A DNA stretch of 64,000 bases from Glossina fuscipes (taxonomy: Eukaryota > Arthropoda > Insecta > Diptera > Glossinidae), in contig NW_023998415.1 in the NCBI RefSeq assembly GCF_014805625.2, positions 40,939,487-41,003,486 on the forward strand. The letters run 5' to 3'. The translations under genes and the position numbers were made by a program. The stretch's first letter is position 1. The number at the start of each line of letters is the position of its first letter. Shown here one piece after another: positions 14,054 through 27,481 of this stretch. The notes under the pieces are model-generated. The model saw only the letters and a list, made by a program, of their open reading frames with translations. It made no database searches and was not told where the DNA came from.

Positions 14054-16139
14054 GTATATGTATATACAATTTTGTGAATGCGGGTCCATTAATAAATAAT
14101 ATCAATGTCAATATAAATTCGAATTGCTTTGCATAACAATGCAAATACATTTCAATGCCTTTGCTCGATGCGTTATAAAATGTAATATTATTTACTTATG
14201 CATTGTATATAGGCATACACACACAAACACACACACGCAAATATGTGTATATATATATATATATATATTCCCATCCATTATGCACGCATATAGATGCATA
14301 TTTACATCCATTTATGCATCCATATGAATGTGAATGGGTGTGTGTGTGTGTGTGTGAGTGCCGTTGTCTCTTGTTTCAATTGAAATGGATTGTTTCTTAT
14401 TAGTGCTTAGAACTTTATATGACGAAGACCATCAGTCAATAAATAAAGAATTGCGCGTATATTTTATTAATGAATGCCAATGAATTGTGTCATTGACGTT
14501 TTTCAATTTTTTTTTTTTTTTTTTAAATTACTTTTTCCTTTTAGTAAAATTTTTTAGCAATCACTTAGAAAATATACCTAAGATTTTTGTCATAACTCTA
14601 ACGTACCCCCCCATGAATAAAAGAGAGTAATAAGAAAAAAAGAAGAAGAAGAATTATATTCTGCTTAAGTGAGGTATTGCTTTTTTATACACACTTGAAA
14701 AATTCCAATTTTTTTCCGGACTAACTTACTTACTTATTGATCGGCAGATTTTACCTCCCTTTCGAAATGTCGCGAAAGTACGCAAGAACGGAGTTCGAAA
14801 AATATATTTGTTCTACATTAATTAGAGTAAGATTTCGAACTAATTTATTAAGCTCTGTCTGTCCATGTCCATTTACCTCTCATTTGTTTGTTCTCAATGT
14901 ATTAAAGTTAAAAGTTAACATTTAGACTCTTAGTTAACGGCTAAAAATAAATAAATAAAATTTTCGTTGATGCATCAGAATAGTAAAATATATATATAAA
15001 AAAAAAAAACGAAAAATTGCGAAAATCATCTAAAATTAAATTTTAAAAGCAGGCGCGATTCGTTTAGAGACTTTCTCACAATATGCAAAAATCTTTAACT
15101 TACAATAGATGACGAACTGGATTAAACTCTCTACACATACTTTGCAGGAATATCTAATAGGTCAAGGTCGAACAGGTATCTTGGACTATCCAATGCATAT
15201 TTTATCATTTAATGGGAAGAATTGAAGGTTATCTAACCATCTCCATCTGACCTTTCTATTGCTGAAATTCTCACAAGTGAAAAAACTAAGTAAAATATTA
15301 TGGTATGGTAGTGACGACTATTGTCCACCCAATGGGAACAATATAACAATAAAAATGTGATTTTTTAATTATTAAATAAACTTGAAAAATTCATCCAAAT
15401 AATTTAAGGAACAAAAATAAGTTTATTTTCTAAATGAAAGATTCAGTATATGAGACTTTTTCAGTCTTTCTACCATATAGATCTCATCTAGAAGAGATAT
15501 TGGCAAAGATAATTGAGCCGATCATCTGCTCTGACTAGATAGTTGAACTAGATTTCTTAACATATTTAAAAACCCAGTCATCATACCACGAGGCATTAAC
15601 AACAAAACGAAGACTCTTAGATCGGCCTTTTTTGAAGCACTTCATCATTAAAGTTACTGGCTAGCCGCATAAACGCGCTCACAATATGTTTTTCGTATAA
15701 CAAGAACAACCAACATCTACAATTGTCGTTATTGGCCTTATGTTGACATCTGCAGTAATTACCGTTTAATTCCACGATGCGCGTAGGTATACACGAGATA
15801 AATGCAAAAAGCTAGCCGGCCCGGCCACTATGACAATATTACGGGTATACACTTCTCCTTGAGTGTTAGAGTGAGAATATAGGTATGAATGATTTTTTTC
15901 CCACAGGACAGAGACTAATTAATTAACATATTGATGTAACCACAGCCCACCACAAATTTCACCAAAAGGCCGCTCATAGCAAATTTGGCAAACAGTTATT
16001 CTTTGCAGTGCAATTCTTCTTGTGATCTCATCAGATTGTGGTTCCCACGATTTCAGACTATGTACTTTTTGCTTCTATCTTAAAATATATGTTATTAAAA
16101 GCACGCTTGCCTTCAAGTTATCCATCCTGTTTAGAGTTA

Positions 16140-16445
16140 TTCATGTAAGGATTTTTCGAAAGTAATGTGTTGTATGGGAAGTGGTCATAAAAGTAGCCCG
16201 ATCTGAACTATTTTTAATAGCGTTCGGCCTGGGGCCAAAACACGGCGGTATATAATATATAGCGGCTCAACATAAGAATACAAAATGGTCAAACGGACAG
16301 ACAAGCTTATATCGATTCAGATAATGTTTCCGATTCGCGCGTTATAATAATAAAAGCTGTGTCTATCCTAAGTTCTTCCGATTTTTGTATACATCCGCAC
16401 AAACTTAATATAATTTTGTCTCACGAGTCCTGCAGGGTACGAAAA
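16140..16445 (-). repeat. Dispersed repeat family 2, copy 3
   Basis: The reverse complement starts cgtaccctgcaggactcg, then tatattaagtttgtgcgg, gaatcgatataagcttgtc, and ttggccccaggccgaacgc, in the same order as copy 1. Confidence 0.7.
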
Positions 16446-16932
16446 GTCTGTGAGCAGAAATTTTCGGATACTCTCGTTAACCTCTTTATGGAAAGTTTCT
16501 CATAGCCGGGAAAAATAAATGTTTAATAAACTACGAATCGAATTCTTGCCACGATTACATATCGGATGTAGACAAACTCTACAATCTATTTACTGCCATA
16601 ATCTATTTGCGTAGAAATATGATAATCTGAATTATTTTAATTATTACTATAATAGAATTATTTTTAATTTTGCTACTGCTCGGCGGGCGATAACTTGGAT
16701 TGTCTACTCAACTTTTATACGATAAAACTGACTGTTGGTCTGGTTTGGTGGATAGATTAGAAATTCCCATAAACCTTTTGAAGATCACTCCGAAGATAAT
16801 GTTTGCGACGAACTGAGCATAAATAATACACCAGTGCAGGCGAAGACGAACAGGAAAACTGACCTATAGAAGCAAGCAGACGGAAGGCAGAACGGCTTTG
16901 CTATGCAGAATCTTGCTGTGATCTAATATCGT

Positions 16933-16935
<3 letters not shown>

Positions 16936-16977
<42 letters not shown>
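16936..16977. repeat. (CT)n microsatellite
   Basis: About 20 CT units. Confidence 0.9.
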
Positions 16978-16980
<3 letters not shown>

Positions 16981-17926
16981 ATAATAGGGTTATAATAAAG
17001 CTTAACGGCTTTGAATAGTATGAAGTAAATAAGTGAGGCTTTAGTTCGAAGATTTAAACATTTCATACATAAATACCTCGTTTACAGTTCTATCGATTCT
17101 TGTATGCATTATAATAAATAGATTCATTCTATATTAAGCACTTAACCGCGTCAAGCATTTAAGGGCTTACTTCATACTTCAATTTTATTTGTTGACGACA
17201 AACATAATATTTTATGACGAAATTAATTATTAAGTTATTATTAGCGAAGCAGTAATGGGCAGTGGGCTCTAACAGCAAACCGTAACAGTGTAAGCTGCTA
17301 ACGAAATGATAGAACTTGTTCACCAAGCTTAACGATGCCTATAAAAAATGCGACAATAACATTAGTTAAGTAAAAATAAATTTCAGATACGCTTTTGTAG
17401 GTAAAGAAATTGAACTGGAGCGAGCGCTCGTTACGTTCGAAAGCAAAAATTCTGAATATTCTTTCAGCTTTAAAAACATAATAAAGAGAGATTTATATGC
17501 GTGGAGTTATATATATAGGCAACATGCCTAGATGTTTATTTGCTTAGGTGTGCAGTGTTGCAGACACCCTTAATATAGAATTGTTTCGTTTTAAATGGCG
17601 TCAACAAATCAATTCCGCATCACGGCGTATTGATGAATGGCGTGTTAGGCGTGTGACTTACAACATCTTCTCGCATATAAAAGCAACGCAGTGACTTGTT
17701 AGTAATGGAAAGAAAGTAAATAAATGATTGCTTTCGTTATCCGATAGTAGTAGCAGTAGCTTTGGCTATAATTGTTCAAAACGTTTATACGATACAAGAA
17801 GAATTAGTTAGTGTGCATGTATGTACGTATGTATGCGTGTGTGTGTATGTATGTGCATAACACGCAAAATTAATAATATAAAGCAACTTAGGGAAAATCA
17901 ACAAACCCTAGTCATCATTATATTAA

Positions 17927-17958
17927 CGATGATGATGATGATGATGATGATGATGTTG
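17927..17958. repeat. (GAT)n microsatellite
   Basis: About 9-10 GAT units, slightly interrupted. The poly-Met and poly-His ORFs over it are incidental. Confidence 0.9.
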
Positions 17959-18250
17959 ATGATGATGACGATGATAATGATAAAGATAAATAAGATGGAA
18001 ACTTTTCGTCTGATCTCGATGGAAGCCCGGTGTTCTTACACTTATCTTCCTTCGAAATTTTAGCTCGAAAATGTTTATATATATTTGTGTCAAGTCAAAG
18101 TGTGCAGCAACAAAAGTGTTATTAGCACTGGCTAACCGACCGGCATAGTTCAAAAGCATATATGTATGATACATTGTCATATATTGCGTCGTTGCTATTG
18201 TCTATAAACTTTTATTATTCATTCATTTCATGTAAACGTACGTGTGTCTG

Positions 18251-18310
18251 TGTCTGTGTGTGTGTGTGTGTGTGTGTGCGTGTGTGTATGTGTGTGTGTA
18301 TGCGCGTGTG
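18251..18310. repeat. (GT)n microsatellite
   Basis: Lies in the first intron side of the Gln-rich exon at 18391-18765, about 80 bases beyond its donor. Confidence 0.9.
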
Positions 18311-18390
18311 TATGCGTATATTTTGAATTTGAAATTCTCAATTCTGTTATGCTGATGCAGTCGATGCTTAAGCGTATTTAAAAAACGTAC

Positions 18391-18765
18391 CTGCGCAGTA
18401 TGGGCTCGACCGGTAGGGGTACTGGCACCAGTAGACATGCCGCTATCGTTGCCACCAACACCCACATTTGCTGTTATCTTTCTGTTACTGCAGTTGCTGT
18501 TGTTTATGGGCATTGAATGTAAAAATTGCTGTTTGGACGGTTTGTTAGATTTTTGCGGCCGGTGCAGTTGATATTTTTGTTGTTCATGCTGTTGTTGCTT
18601 TGGTTCGTAGTTTTTATTAGCAACGATTTGATGTTGGTTTGTTCGTATTGTTTGTTTAGTTGATTGATCGTCGCTATTACCATCAACAACCATAATTGTA
18701 GTTTTTTGCACTTGCACTTGAGTGGATTGTTGTTGTTGATGTTGTCGTGATTGTTGCAATTTCAT
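18391..18765 (-). CDS. Gln-rich 5' coding exon of an unidentified gene
   Basis: ATG at 18765 opens a 125-codon exon that ends at a consensus donor, GCGCAG|gtacgt (18391/18390). The protein begins MKLQQSRQHQQQQSTQVQ, is rich in Gln/Asn/His/Ser/Lys, and ends GGNDSGMSTGASTPTGRAHT (AQ follows). The final segment is the least repetitive and looks conserved. The frame continues past the donor only into a (GT)n microsatellite, so the splice is preferred. The style fits the N-terminus of a large fly neuronal or signalling protein with long introns, but I cannot name it. Downstream exons (lower coordinates) were not recognised in the window. Confidence 0.6.
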
Positions 18766-19173
18766 TATATATGCGTGAAACTAGAAAAGACACCGCTCGC
18801 TAGAGAATATCAACTAACTTTTTTCTTTTTTTTTTTAAAATTATTTTTTTAACTTTTTTAAAAATTTTAATTTCAATTTTAACATTTTATATATTTCTAT
18901 CTCTACATATCTTTCTTTTGCTTTTGCACTTTCACAACCACAATATCCTTAAATAGGTATGCGACCAATTCTTAACCTTGAAGTTTTCGTCTCCGCACCA
19001 TATATTCAACTGAATTTTGCTGAGCTTTACAACAACAGTTTTTCCCCATTTTTCTGTTTTTTTTTTTTTTTTATTACTTTTATTTTTTATTCATTTTTTA
19101 TTCATTTTTTTTTTTTTTTGCTATTTTTTACTTACATATATTTCCGCCTGAGAAACAAACCCTGCACGCTCTT

Positions 19174-19210
<37 letters not shown>

Positions 19211-22200
19211 GTGTAGCTGTGTAAGTTTTGTGTTACTGCGCATTTAGATGTTTTCCGGGAGTGAAGAAAACATTACACATACACGGACGAACGCAGCCGC
19301 ATGAACAAACATGTACAGGCCTAGAAAACATCACCGGCATTTGTATCAAGAGAGCTTAAATCATTGAATTTAGTTTATTTACACTGTTGTACTGCTAATT
19401 CAAAAGAGAATCCATCCTCGATATCGCAGGCCTATACACGCCTATATACATATAAAGAAATGTTTCCAGCCACACACTTATTCAGTCACTAACTCTAACG
19501 GCTGGCTGCGGTGGTATGGATTGCATAATAACTCGGCTTGTTTGAGGGTAGCGAGATAAGGAATATTGTAAACAAGACAAAGGTGACCAACATTTAAAAA
19601 AAAAAAAAAAATTAAATCAAAATTTCCTTGGTGGAGTTGTCATCATAGGACATACCAAACATAAATAAATATAAAGAGAATGTACTTACTGCTCTGCGCT
19701 ATCAGTAACAAATGTCTCAACCGAAGATAGGTGAAAATTTTCAAGTACATTATGATAACCGCACATTAAGGTGAAGAACAACATAAATACCAATGTAATA
19801 TTTGAAATATGTATATCATAATTATAAGCATGGAATGAATAGCCGAACTACATTGAACGAGCTTTTCTGCTTGGAAGTTGCCATTTGTTACGCAGCTCTT
19901 GAAAGAACATCTCGTTTTCAATCTTGGGAATTCCAAATTAACATAGAAGTAAATTATATACTCCTTCGATTGAAGACAATCGCAAGCATATTTGCGAATG
20001 CACATTACTCAGCTTCGATCTTGATCTGTCGGCCCAATTTAAAACCCCTTTCTTATCTTATCAAATTTCCGTAGCACTTGATGCTAATTTCTACATGTTA
20101 CAGGAAAAAGGGCCACAAATTTGACATACTTTCCCGGCGACGTACCGCTAACTTTCATTGACGATATATATGAAAAAAAAATAAAAACAAAACAAAATTG
20201 AATCGAAAGCTTTACAAACAATTTTTGGCGAATATATAAAAATTTGTTAAATTGTTATCGAAGAGCACGTATCGGAAACATCTTAAACTATACATGTTCA
20301 CGATTTGCATGAATGGCGAGTTCAGTTGCATTAGATTCATCTGTCATGAATATTACGCTTAAGACTTGACGATAATGCGTAAAACATTAAATTTCATTTG
20401 ATTTTGCTTACGTTCATCAAGTTTAAACATCAGGATCTCTCGCTGTTAGCAGAATTTTGTCACTTATTTATTGTAAAATTATATATATATATATATATAT
20501 GTATACACTTTCATAAATATTATGGTGATATGATTTACATATATAGCATATCTATACTGCCTATATACCTGTCTATAAAGTTAAAAAAAAACATATGCAT
20601 TTGGTCACCTTAATTTGTCGTTGTCTAGCAGGCATCAAGGGCTGTTTTTTAAGCTAACAACTAAATTCCGGTGTTTTTCATTTTTATATTTGATCAAAAT
20701 ATTTATCATTGTTATCATCATTATTGTTGTTGGCGAGCAAAATGTGCAAAAACAATTACAGCAAGCAAACAATTAAATAAAAACAGCTTTTCTTAGACGC
20801 GAGCATGCAATTTATTTCAATTTTAATTTTCTTCCAAGTTTTTGTATTAAAAAAAAAAGGAAATTTTTATATACTTGTATAATAAATTTTACATATAATA
20901 TAATTTTATCCATGTATAATAAACATTCATACAATATGTAATAACGTATGTATTTCTCTTCTCACATCATAATTTATGTAATGACTTTTGTTAGTTGAAT
21001 AAAATTTTACGAGTCTATAAAAAAAATATATATATAAATTTTGTTTTTATTTTTTTTATTTATTTTTTTTTTTGGTTGTATTTTGATCAAATTTGTTGAC
21101 AATTTTATTATCATTTCAAAAGAAAGTCGCCAACGTCTATGGAAAAAGAGACTTAATTTATTCCATTCGTACACGAATGAGAATTGAAGTGTGCAAATTT
21201 TACATATTTAAAAATAAATGATCATACATACAATATGAATATGGATATATATATATATATATGCATATGCATATGCATATGCATATGCAATTTGTGGAAA
21301 AATTTTTTGTTAGCTTGGAGCACAAATTTGCATTAGGTTCAGTGAACTTTTTTTCCCGTAGATTCAGAAAAGTGAAGCGCCATGAACAGGAATTGTATGC
21401 GCCATGAAACGAAACGAATCATCGACACTTCTCCTTATTCAAGATTTTTTGGGGCGAACTTCATTGCGAAATATGGTATGGATTTAATTGACAAGCGTGC
21501 ATCTCAGCAAAGTTATCAGAACTTGATTATTCGAACAACAAGTCAAGCTCTTTATAAATTCTTTTATCGCAGTTTTGCCTCAGAATTCAGCAAGCTTTCA
21601 ATTTATCGGCCTTATTTTTTTTTTAATGAGTTCTTGCAAAATTTCCGGAACTTACTTTATATGCAATGATTAGTGTTTGCAGTTTTAAGCGGATCACTCT
21701 TTTTACGAAGCAATTAAAATATAGCAATGCTACGAATATAACGGAATCATTTGGAAATCTTTTTGAATCCATTCGAAAATCAAGTTAGAAAGAAAGTTAG
21801 ATTCCCTTATATTTCAAATACATATAATATATGGTGCAATGCAACCAAAAGACATTTAGTTGCCTGTCGTCTTCTAGATCACCCCAAAAAATACTATATA
21901 TAATATGTGTGTCAAACTTCTCATAAATATCTCATATTATATACTTTTCTCTCATGTAGGCTTGCTTGATTGAGGACTGATTATATCCAATTTCCAAACA
22001 CGGCCTACGATAGTCAATTAAAAATATATACCCTAAGGTTCAGCTTTCGATTTCATTGCGTCAAACGACGGTTATCGTTATAATAATAAAGGATTAGTAG
22101 ATAGGCAAACGGTTAAATGGACCGATATAATTAAAACATCTCAAAATCTCACTTTAATCAAAAATTTATTTACATTTTGAAATCTTTGATACGCATTTCC

Positions 22201-23192
22201 GGACAATTTTTCAAATTAATGTCTTTTATAAATCCAAAGTTTTGGTTTAGTGTAAATATTCTTGATACTTGCCCTTAACTTAATATCTACTAGAAAGAAG
22301 AAGATTGTTTGCCTTTCATATGGGAATCATGATCATAGCGAAACTCGGCTTATAGTTCTGTTCTGAAAAGCTTTAGAGTACTTTTTCAATATTTGCTCTC
22401 GTGAGTTTGTAAGCGATCGTGTGTGATAGACGAACAAATCGGCGGATAGAGAGAAACGGACCGATGGCCAGTGGGAATTTTACGTTGATCCGGTACCTAT
22501 GGACATGTGTGTGATTGTAATGAACGGACGGACGTATATGATGATAAACATAAAAATTTAAAGATTAAATATAGGATTTCAAGTAATCCTTTCAGAGGAA
22601 AAGTCTTAATAGCCGAATTGATTTCCCCGGCTATTAGATCCCAAATGTGTTTTCAGAAGTCAGAGCGGCAGACTGAATGTCTATATTCTTTCCGCTACTG
22701 ATGCGACTGATTGAAAATATAGATGGCATATGGATAAGAGTTGGGTGAGCGCAGCAAACATTTAAAAGATTTGTGTGAATATGTGTTTTATGAAATGCTC
22801 ACTAAATGTTCTAACAAGTATGCCAGGTGCCGGGACAAAAGAAAATTGTGAAAAAAAATTATTAAGAAGAGACAAAATATCATGTGCAAGAGATATCAAC
22901 CATCCACCACCGTCCCCAATGCCAACATAAACTAAGCATAGAATTTATTGAGATTCTTTTTATTTATTTATTTATTTTTTTTTTTTTTGCGTTGTTTGCG
23001 CAACTCATTCTAAAAATGGATCTGTGGCGATACTAAGCAAAGCTATTCATTTTGCCATTTACTTGTAAAACGTGCAATGATGAATATGCGGCAATTATTG
23101 ACATGATAGAGTCTGTCAACAAAGCTTTTAATGCTCATGACCAGTTGACCGCAAAGCAGCTACAGCTACATAAAGCGACTGAGCAATTTTAG
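18766..23192. other. Upstream of Gln-rich exon: no supported gene
   Basis: Poly-T tracts at 19057-19120, microsatellites, and a weak repeat-like patch at 22030-22540 with gacgg/gaccgatgg motifs. ORFs of up to 95 codons here have random A+T-rich composition. Confidence 0.55.
21246..21290. repeat. (TA)n followed by (GCATAT)n
   Basis: The hexamer unit is self-complementary (ATGCAT/ATATGC), so the array can form hairpins. Four to five units. Confidence 0.85.
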
Positions 23193-23235
23193 CAAGAGCA
23201 GAGCAGAGCAGAGCAGAGCAGAGCAGAGCACAGTA
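23193..23235. repeat. (GAGCA)n microsatellite
   Basis: Seven to eight pentamer units; unusually G+C-rich for the window. Confidence 0.9.
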
Positions 23236-24002
23236 AAGCATGCCCATGTTGCTTGTAAGAATGCTGTATTGAATTTCTTTACAAGGAATTGGAGTAACAC
23301 TTGATAAACCCACGTACGTACATGCGTACGCATACACAAAATGCTCACGAATTACACAAAATAATATATATTCCAAGCAAGTACTAACATATTTATTTTT
23401 TTCAGTCGGTAAATATTGCACTTGTAGTTGAAATGTATCTCAACATTTTTTTTTCCTTTTTTTTTTTTTTTTTTAAATTTTCGTTTGTAGTTCAACAAAA
23501 AAAAGAAGAAGAAGAAAAAAAACAAATGAAAAATAAATATTTGTTTTAATCATGAAATAACATCAAAGAGCGATGGCGATGGCGAGGAGCGATGATGATG
23601 GACAAGCACGACGCGAGAGAAAACTGCATTAAAATTTTGTTTTTGTTTTTTCATAATTATGTTGCAACAATATTCAGATTCATCGGCCGACCATATTCAT
23701 ACATACGCACTTGTTTTTTTTTTTTTTTTCTTTTTTCTTTTTTCTTTTTTAAACATTTATCGTAATATGCAAGACTGCGCAAAATGCTTTCCAGCAATCG
23801 TTTCTTTCTTTGTGTAATGAGTGCATATGAGCCTGTGCTTAATATTTATTACCTTAAGTTTATTTTAACAAACGTTATTTTAATGTTCTGTCCTCATTTT
23901 ATTAATGTTTTTTAAAGGCACCAGCATCTGACACAAAGTGTGCTCAGTGCAACAATCGATCAGTAACTTAATATAATAGAATTTTGTTTCTCCTTTTTGC
24001 AG

Positions 24003-24056
24003 GCGCTAAGAAGGAGTTTTAATTCACAAACCGATCTCATTGGCTTCAATCTCTAA
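24003..24056 (+). CDS. Candidate short 3' terminal exon
   Basis: A near-ideal acceptor (tttgtttctcctttttgcag) is followed by 17 sense codons, ALRRSFNSQTDLIGFNL, and TAA. AATAAA occurs about 250 bases on. No upstream partner exon was identified, so this rests on splice-site quality alone. The opposite strand has a competing 85-codon ORF (24024-24278) of protein-like composition, ending TGA followed by ATTAAA; only one of the two is likely to be real. Confidence 0.28.
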   Translation, partial: ALRRSFNSQTDLIGFNL

Positions 24057-24299
24057 TACTAAATGTTCAGAATGTCTTCTCTTGTGCCTTTTGGAGATTA
24101 AGTATGATTTAGATATGATTTGCCATTCGGAGAATGAAGAACTTTTGGGCAAAATTTTCTGATTATTGTGCCGGCTAAGCAGTCTCGCCAGCATCTCTCT
24201 TTGTTCGAAATTCGCATTATGTACCATCGATCGTCTATTGTAAATCGTTCTAAAAATATATTTACTCAATTCACTCAATTGCTTGGAGGAGATGCAATT

Positions 24300-26870
24300 T
24301 GAAACAAAATAAAAAACGCTTGCCGTGAATCAGTAGAGTTCGAAATTCGAAATCGCTTAGTAAAACCGGGCAATTGCTTGCCGCAAAGTCACGATGAAGC
24401 TAACTATAGTTTTGTGTGAAATGTGCTCTTCTTCAACTTCAAATTGCATTCCTAAGGAAGTTTCTTCGAATTGACAAGTTATGCTAACTCGTCTCACGTC
24501 AGCACTTTAGTTAGACTAGCCGGCCTATACATTAGCTTAGATGAACGGGATTAAGTTAATCGATTAGATAAGATTATCGAACTGGATCACGTTACGTTAG
24601 TTTAGGTTAATTAAAATTAGCTTATTGATTTCGCTGACCCGATAATATATGACTTACGTTTATATGACTTAAGCTAAGCTATTATGTCAAGTTCGTTTAA
24701 CCAAATCGAAATTTTGTTATATTAACAGATCGAATTTGGGTTTCATGTGTTGGATATGGTTGATTAAATGAATTAAGTGAATTATTATATATATCAACTG
24801 ACTATTAGGTTATATTTACTGTTTAGGTCAACTGATTATCTTGGATTGAATTCAGCGATTAAAACTGAGATTAAACAATTTTGTAAGGTAAAACGGTTAT
24901 GTTAACTTACTATCTATTACTTTCTGTTAAGCAATTAGTTTACAACAAGCCAAACGAATATTTCAGTTTAGTAAATTTTAATTGACTGATTGAATTAGGC
25001 GACGACGTCCTTTTCGATGACCTTAGTATAATATTTTTAGATAAATGATTGATTTGTTTGTCGGATGTCGTTCGAACTCGTTTGAAAGTAAATATAAATC
25101 AAATTTAATTATAAAGAAAATAACAGAAAAATGTATGAATATTTTTGCTTTGCTTTAAACCGACGCCTCATCCGCAAAAAAGAGAAATCGTTTTCATCGA
25201 CTATATATCTAATAATCTATTTTTAATTGATATCGTAATAAGACATGGTATTGCGCTTATTTATTAAACATAAAGATATCAACTTCAATATTCGGCTTTA
25301 CTTACGACTTTACGTACTTTTGCTTATTACCGCCTTGTACGTCTTGTACGTCGGTATAAAAGATTATATATATATATATATAGGAGTCATTAAATTATGT
25401 GATATGTGAAGTCACGTTTGGTGGGTATTTAAAATTCGACCTGCTTTTATTTCGGTTTTCCCGCTTGTTAAACTTTGTTAACGCCATGTTTTTGCTTCTG
25501 TATATATGTTTACATATGATTGTGTTTTTTTTTAATTTTTTTTTTTATTTTATTTGTATACTATGTAAGAATGTGGGTATTTTGCCAACACACATATGTT
25601 AACAACGTGTGCGTTTTAAAAGTAATAAAAAACTAAATTGTATCACAGCGCGCGCAAATAACGTTTTCTTGCCTTCATGAATATGTATGTATATACGTAT
25701 GCATATACAAACTTACTTACTTACTTAATATCTACATCCAAATGTGTATACAAAACGTTATAATCACTCGTAAATACAATACATACATATATTATAGACA
25801 TGGCATATAAATATAATATGAACGAATATCTGTCTTGGCATATGACTTCGTTATGATCTCTTGTTATTTTGTTTGCAAAAATTTTATATTTTCGCAATTT
25901 TTTCCTCTTCTTCTTACAATTGACTTGGGTTAATTGTTTCTATTAAAAAGTTGTCAACATATTTTTTCGCAATATTTCTCTAAATAATGTTTTTAATTGT
26001 TGTTGTTGTTGTTGTTGTTGTTTATTCTTTTTTCTTCTTCAAATATTGTTTGTTCTCAATACACGAAAATATTAAAAAAAATTCGCACAACGGAAAAGCA
26101 ATCAATAGCAGCAGATTTTTATTAGCTATACATAAGTGCGTTTATACACATGTGTATGGGTTTTCTTGTTTAATTTGTGTGACAATGATTAATTAAAACA
26201 ATTAAGTTGTTGGCATAAATATTTCATTAATAAACATTTTTTCCGATTATTTATAAATAATTCATTAATTTTAGCCGTCATCGTCTGAAGATACTTTAAT
26301 GTTATCATACTTTATGTAACATAAAACGATATGTAACATAGCATACATTCTCTAGCATATATACTTTTAGCATAAGCTTTTATGCAACCAGGTCCGTCTG
26401 TTCGTTCCGATGGGCATGCACATGTTCGATACATTGATTGAGTGCGCAAGCGCTAGGACATTCGCTTTATAACGTATTTAATCTATTTAATCTATTTGTA
26501 CTTAAATTTTTATTTAATTTAATATATTCGATAACAAGTATGTTATAAAATCTTCATACAGACAGCTGTAGTTATAAGCGAAGCAATCACATTATAATGT
26601 ATTTTATTAACTCGAGCATCATCATTAGCAAGCACTCTGACATGAGCGAAATTCATTCATTTATTTGCAATTCTGTATACTCATTATCTCTACTATATAT
26701 GTATATGTATGTATAAATATAAATGCTATCATGTTAGAAACAAGTTTCGAAATTTTGATCAAATTACGAATGAATAAATGGTGTGCCTGCTGATCTCCTG
26801 GTTAACTATTTTCTATCAACTAAAAGCTGCTCAAACAGCGCGATTAAATCAAATTATTTTCTATTCATTT
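24300..26870. other. Intergenic with TTAA/TTAG-rich degenerate repeats
   Basis: 24500-25010 is enriched in variants of gattaagttaatcg, ggttaattaa and ttaagct, which looks like an old decayed repeat. The rest is plain A+T-rich sequence. Confidence 0.5.
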
Positions 26871-26873
26871 CAG

Positions 26874-26900
26874 GGTAATGGCGGGGGGAGCGGCGAGCGA
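26874..26900 (+). CDS. Candidate 27-nt micro-exon
   Basis: Acceptor ctattcatttcag, then a strikingly G-rich 27 bases (GNGGGSGER in one frame), then a usable donor, gtaata. It is divisible by three. It is isolated in A+T-rich sequence with no mate found. Confidence 0.2.
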
Positions 26901-27445
26901 GTAATAGACTTAGGTCCTACAAATAATATTAAGAAATTCATGCTATTCAAAATTTTAACCTCAATATCTTATACAAAACGGTAGAAAATTCTATTTGACG
27001 TAGAGTCCTGTACTTTTAGAAGAAGGAAACAATCAATAAAAATTTTGATTGACCATCCTTGGCCACCTTATACAGATGCTTAAGAACCTCGAGCAATCTT
27101 TATATCAGAGCTTGTTTTTGCAAATCGTTTCAGATTGTTTTCAATTTCCTTACCTCTTATATGATTATGATTGTGCGAGAATGAGGGCATACGTCGCCTC
27201 TCTCTTCTTTTTAAGGGTTAAGGTTTTTATCTCATAAGCCATCTACACTTAGAGCAAAATTGTGGCGTAGAATCTCACCCTTGGGATATCTGATCCATAC
27301 TCTATGGTCCGATTAATGCATGTTTAACATGAAATTGAACTTTGGTCATTAAACGCTTTGACTCAACCTTTGTTTAACTTACTACAATACATTAGCATTG
27401 GGATGTGTCTATGAAATTTTTATGCATTTTAATTTTTATTTTTTA

Positions 27446-27481
<36 letters not shown>

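Larger units (their letters stand above)
12371..16139. other. Intergenic around assembly gap
   Basis: Microsatellites (TA, CA, GT) and poly-A/T tracts. No coding signal and no recognisable element between 14400 and 16140. Confidence 0.6.

Noticed and set aside
18223..18390. Extension of the Gln-rich ORF past 18391
   Set aside because: It crosses a consensus donor and then translates a (GT)n microsatellite into Thr-His repeats; it is intron.
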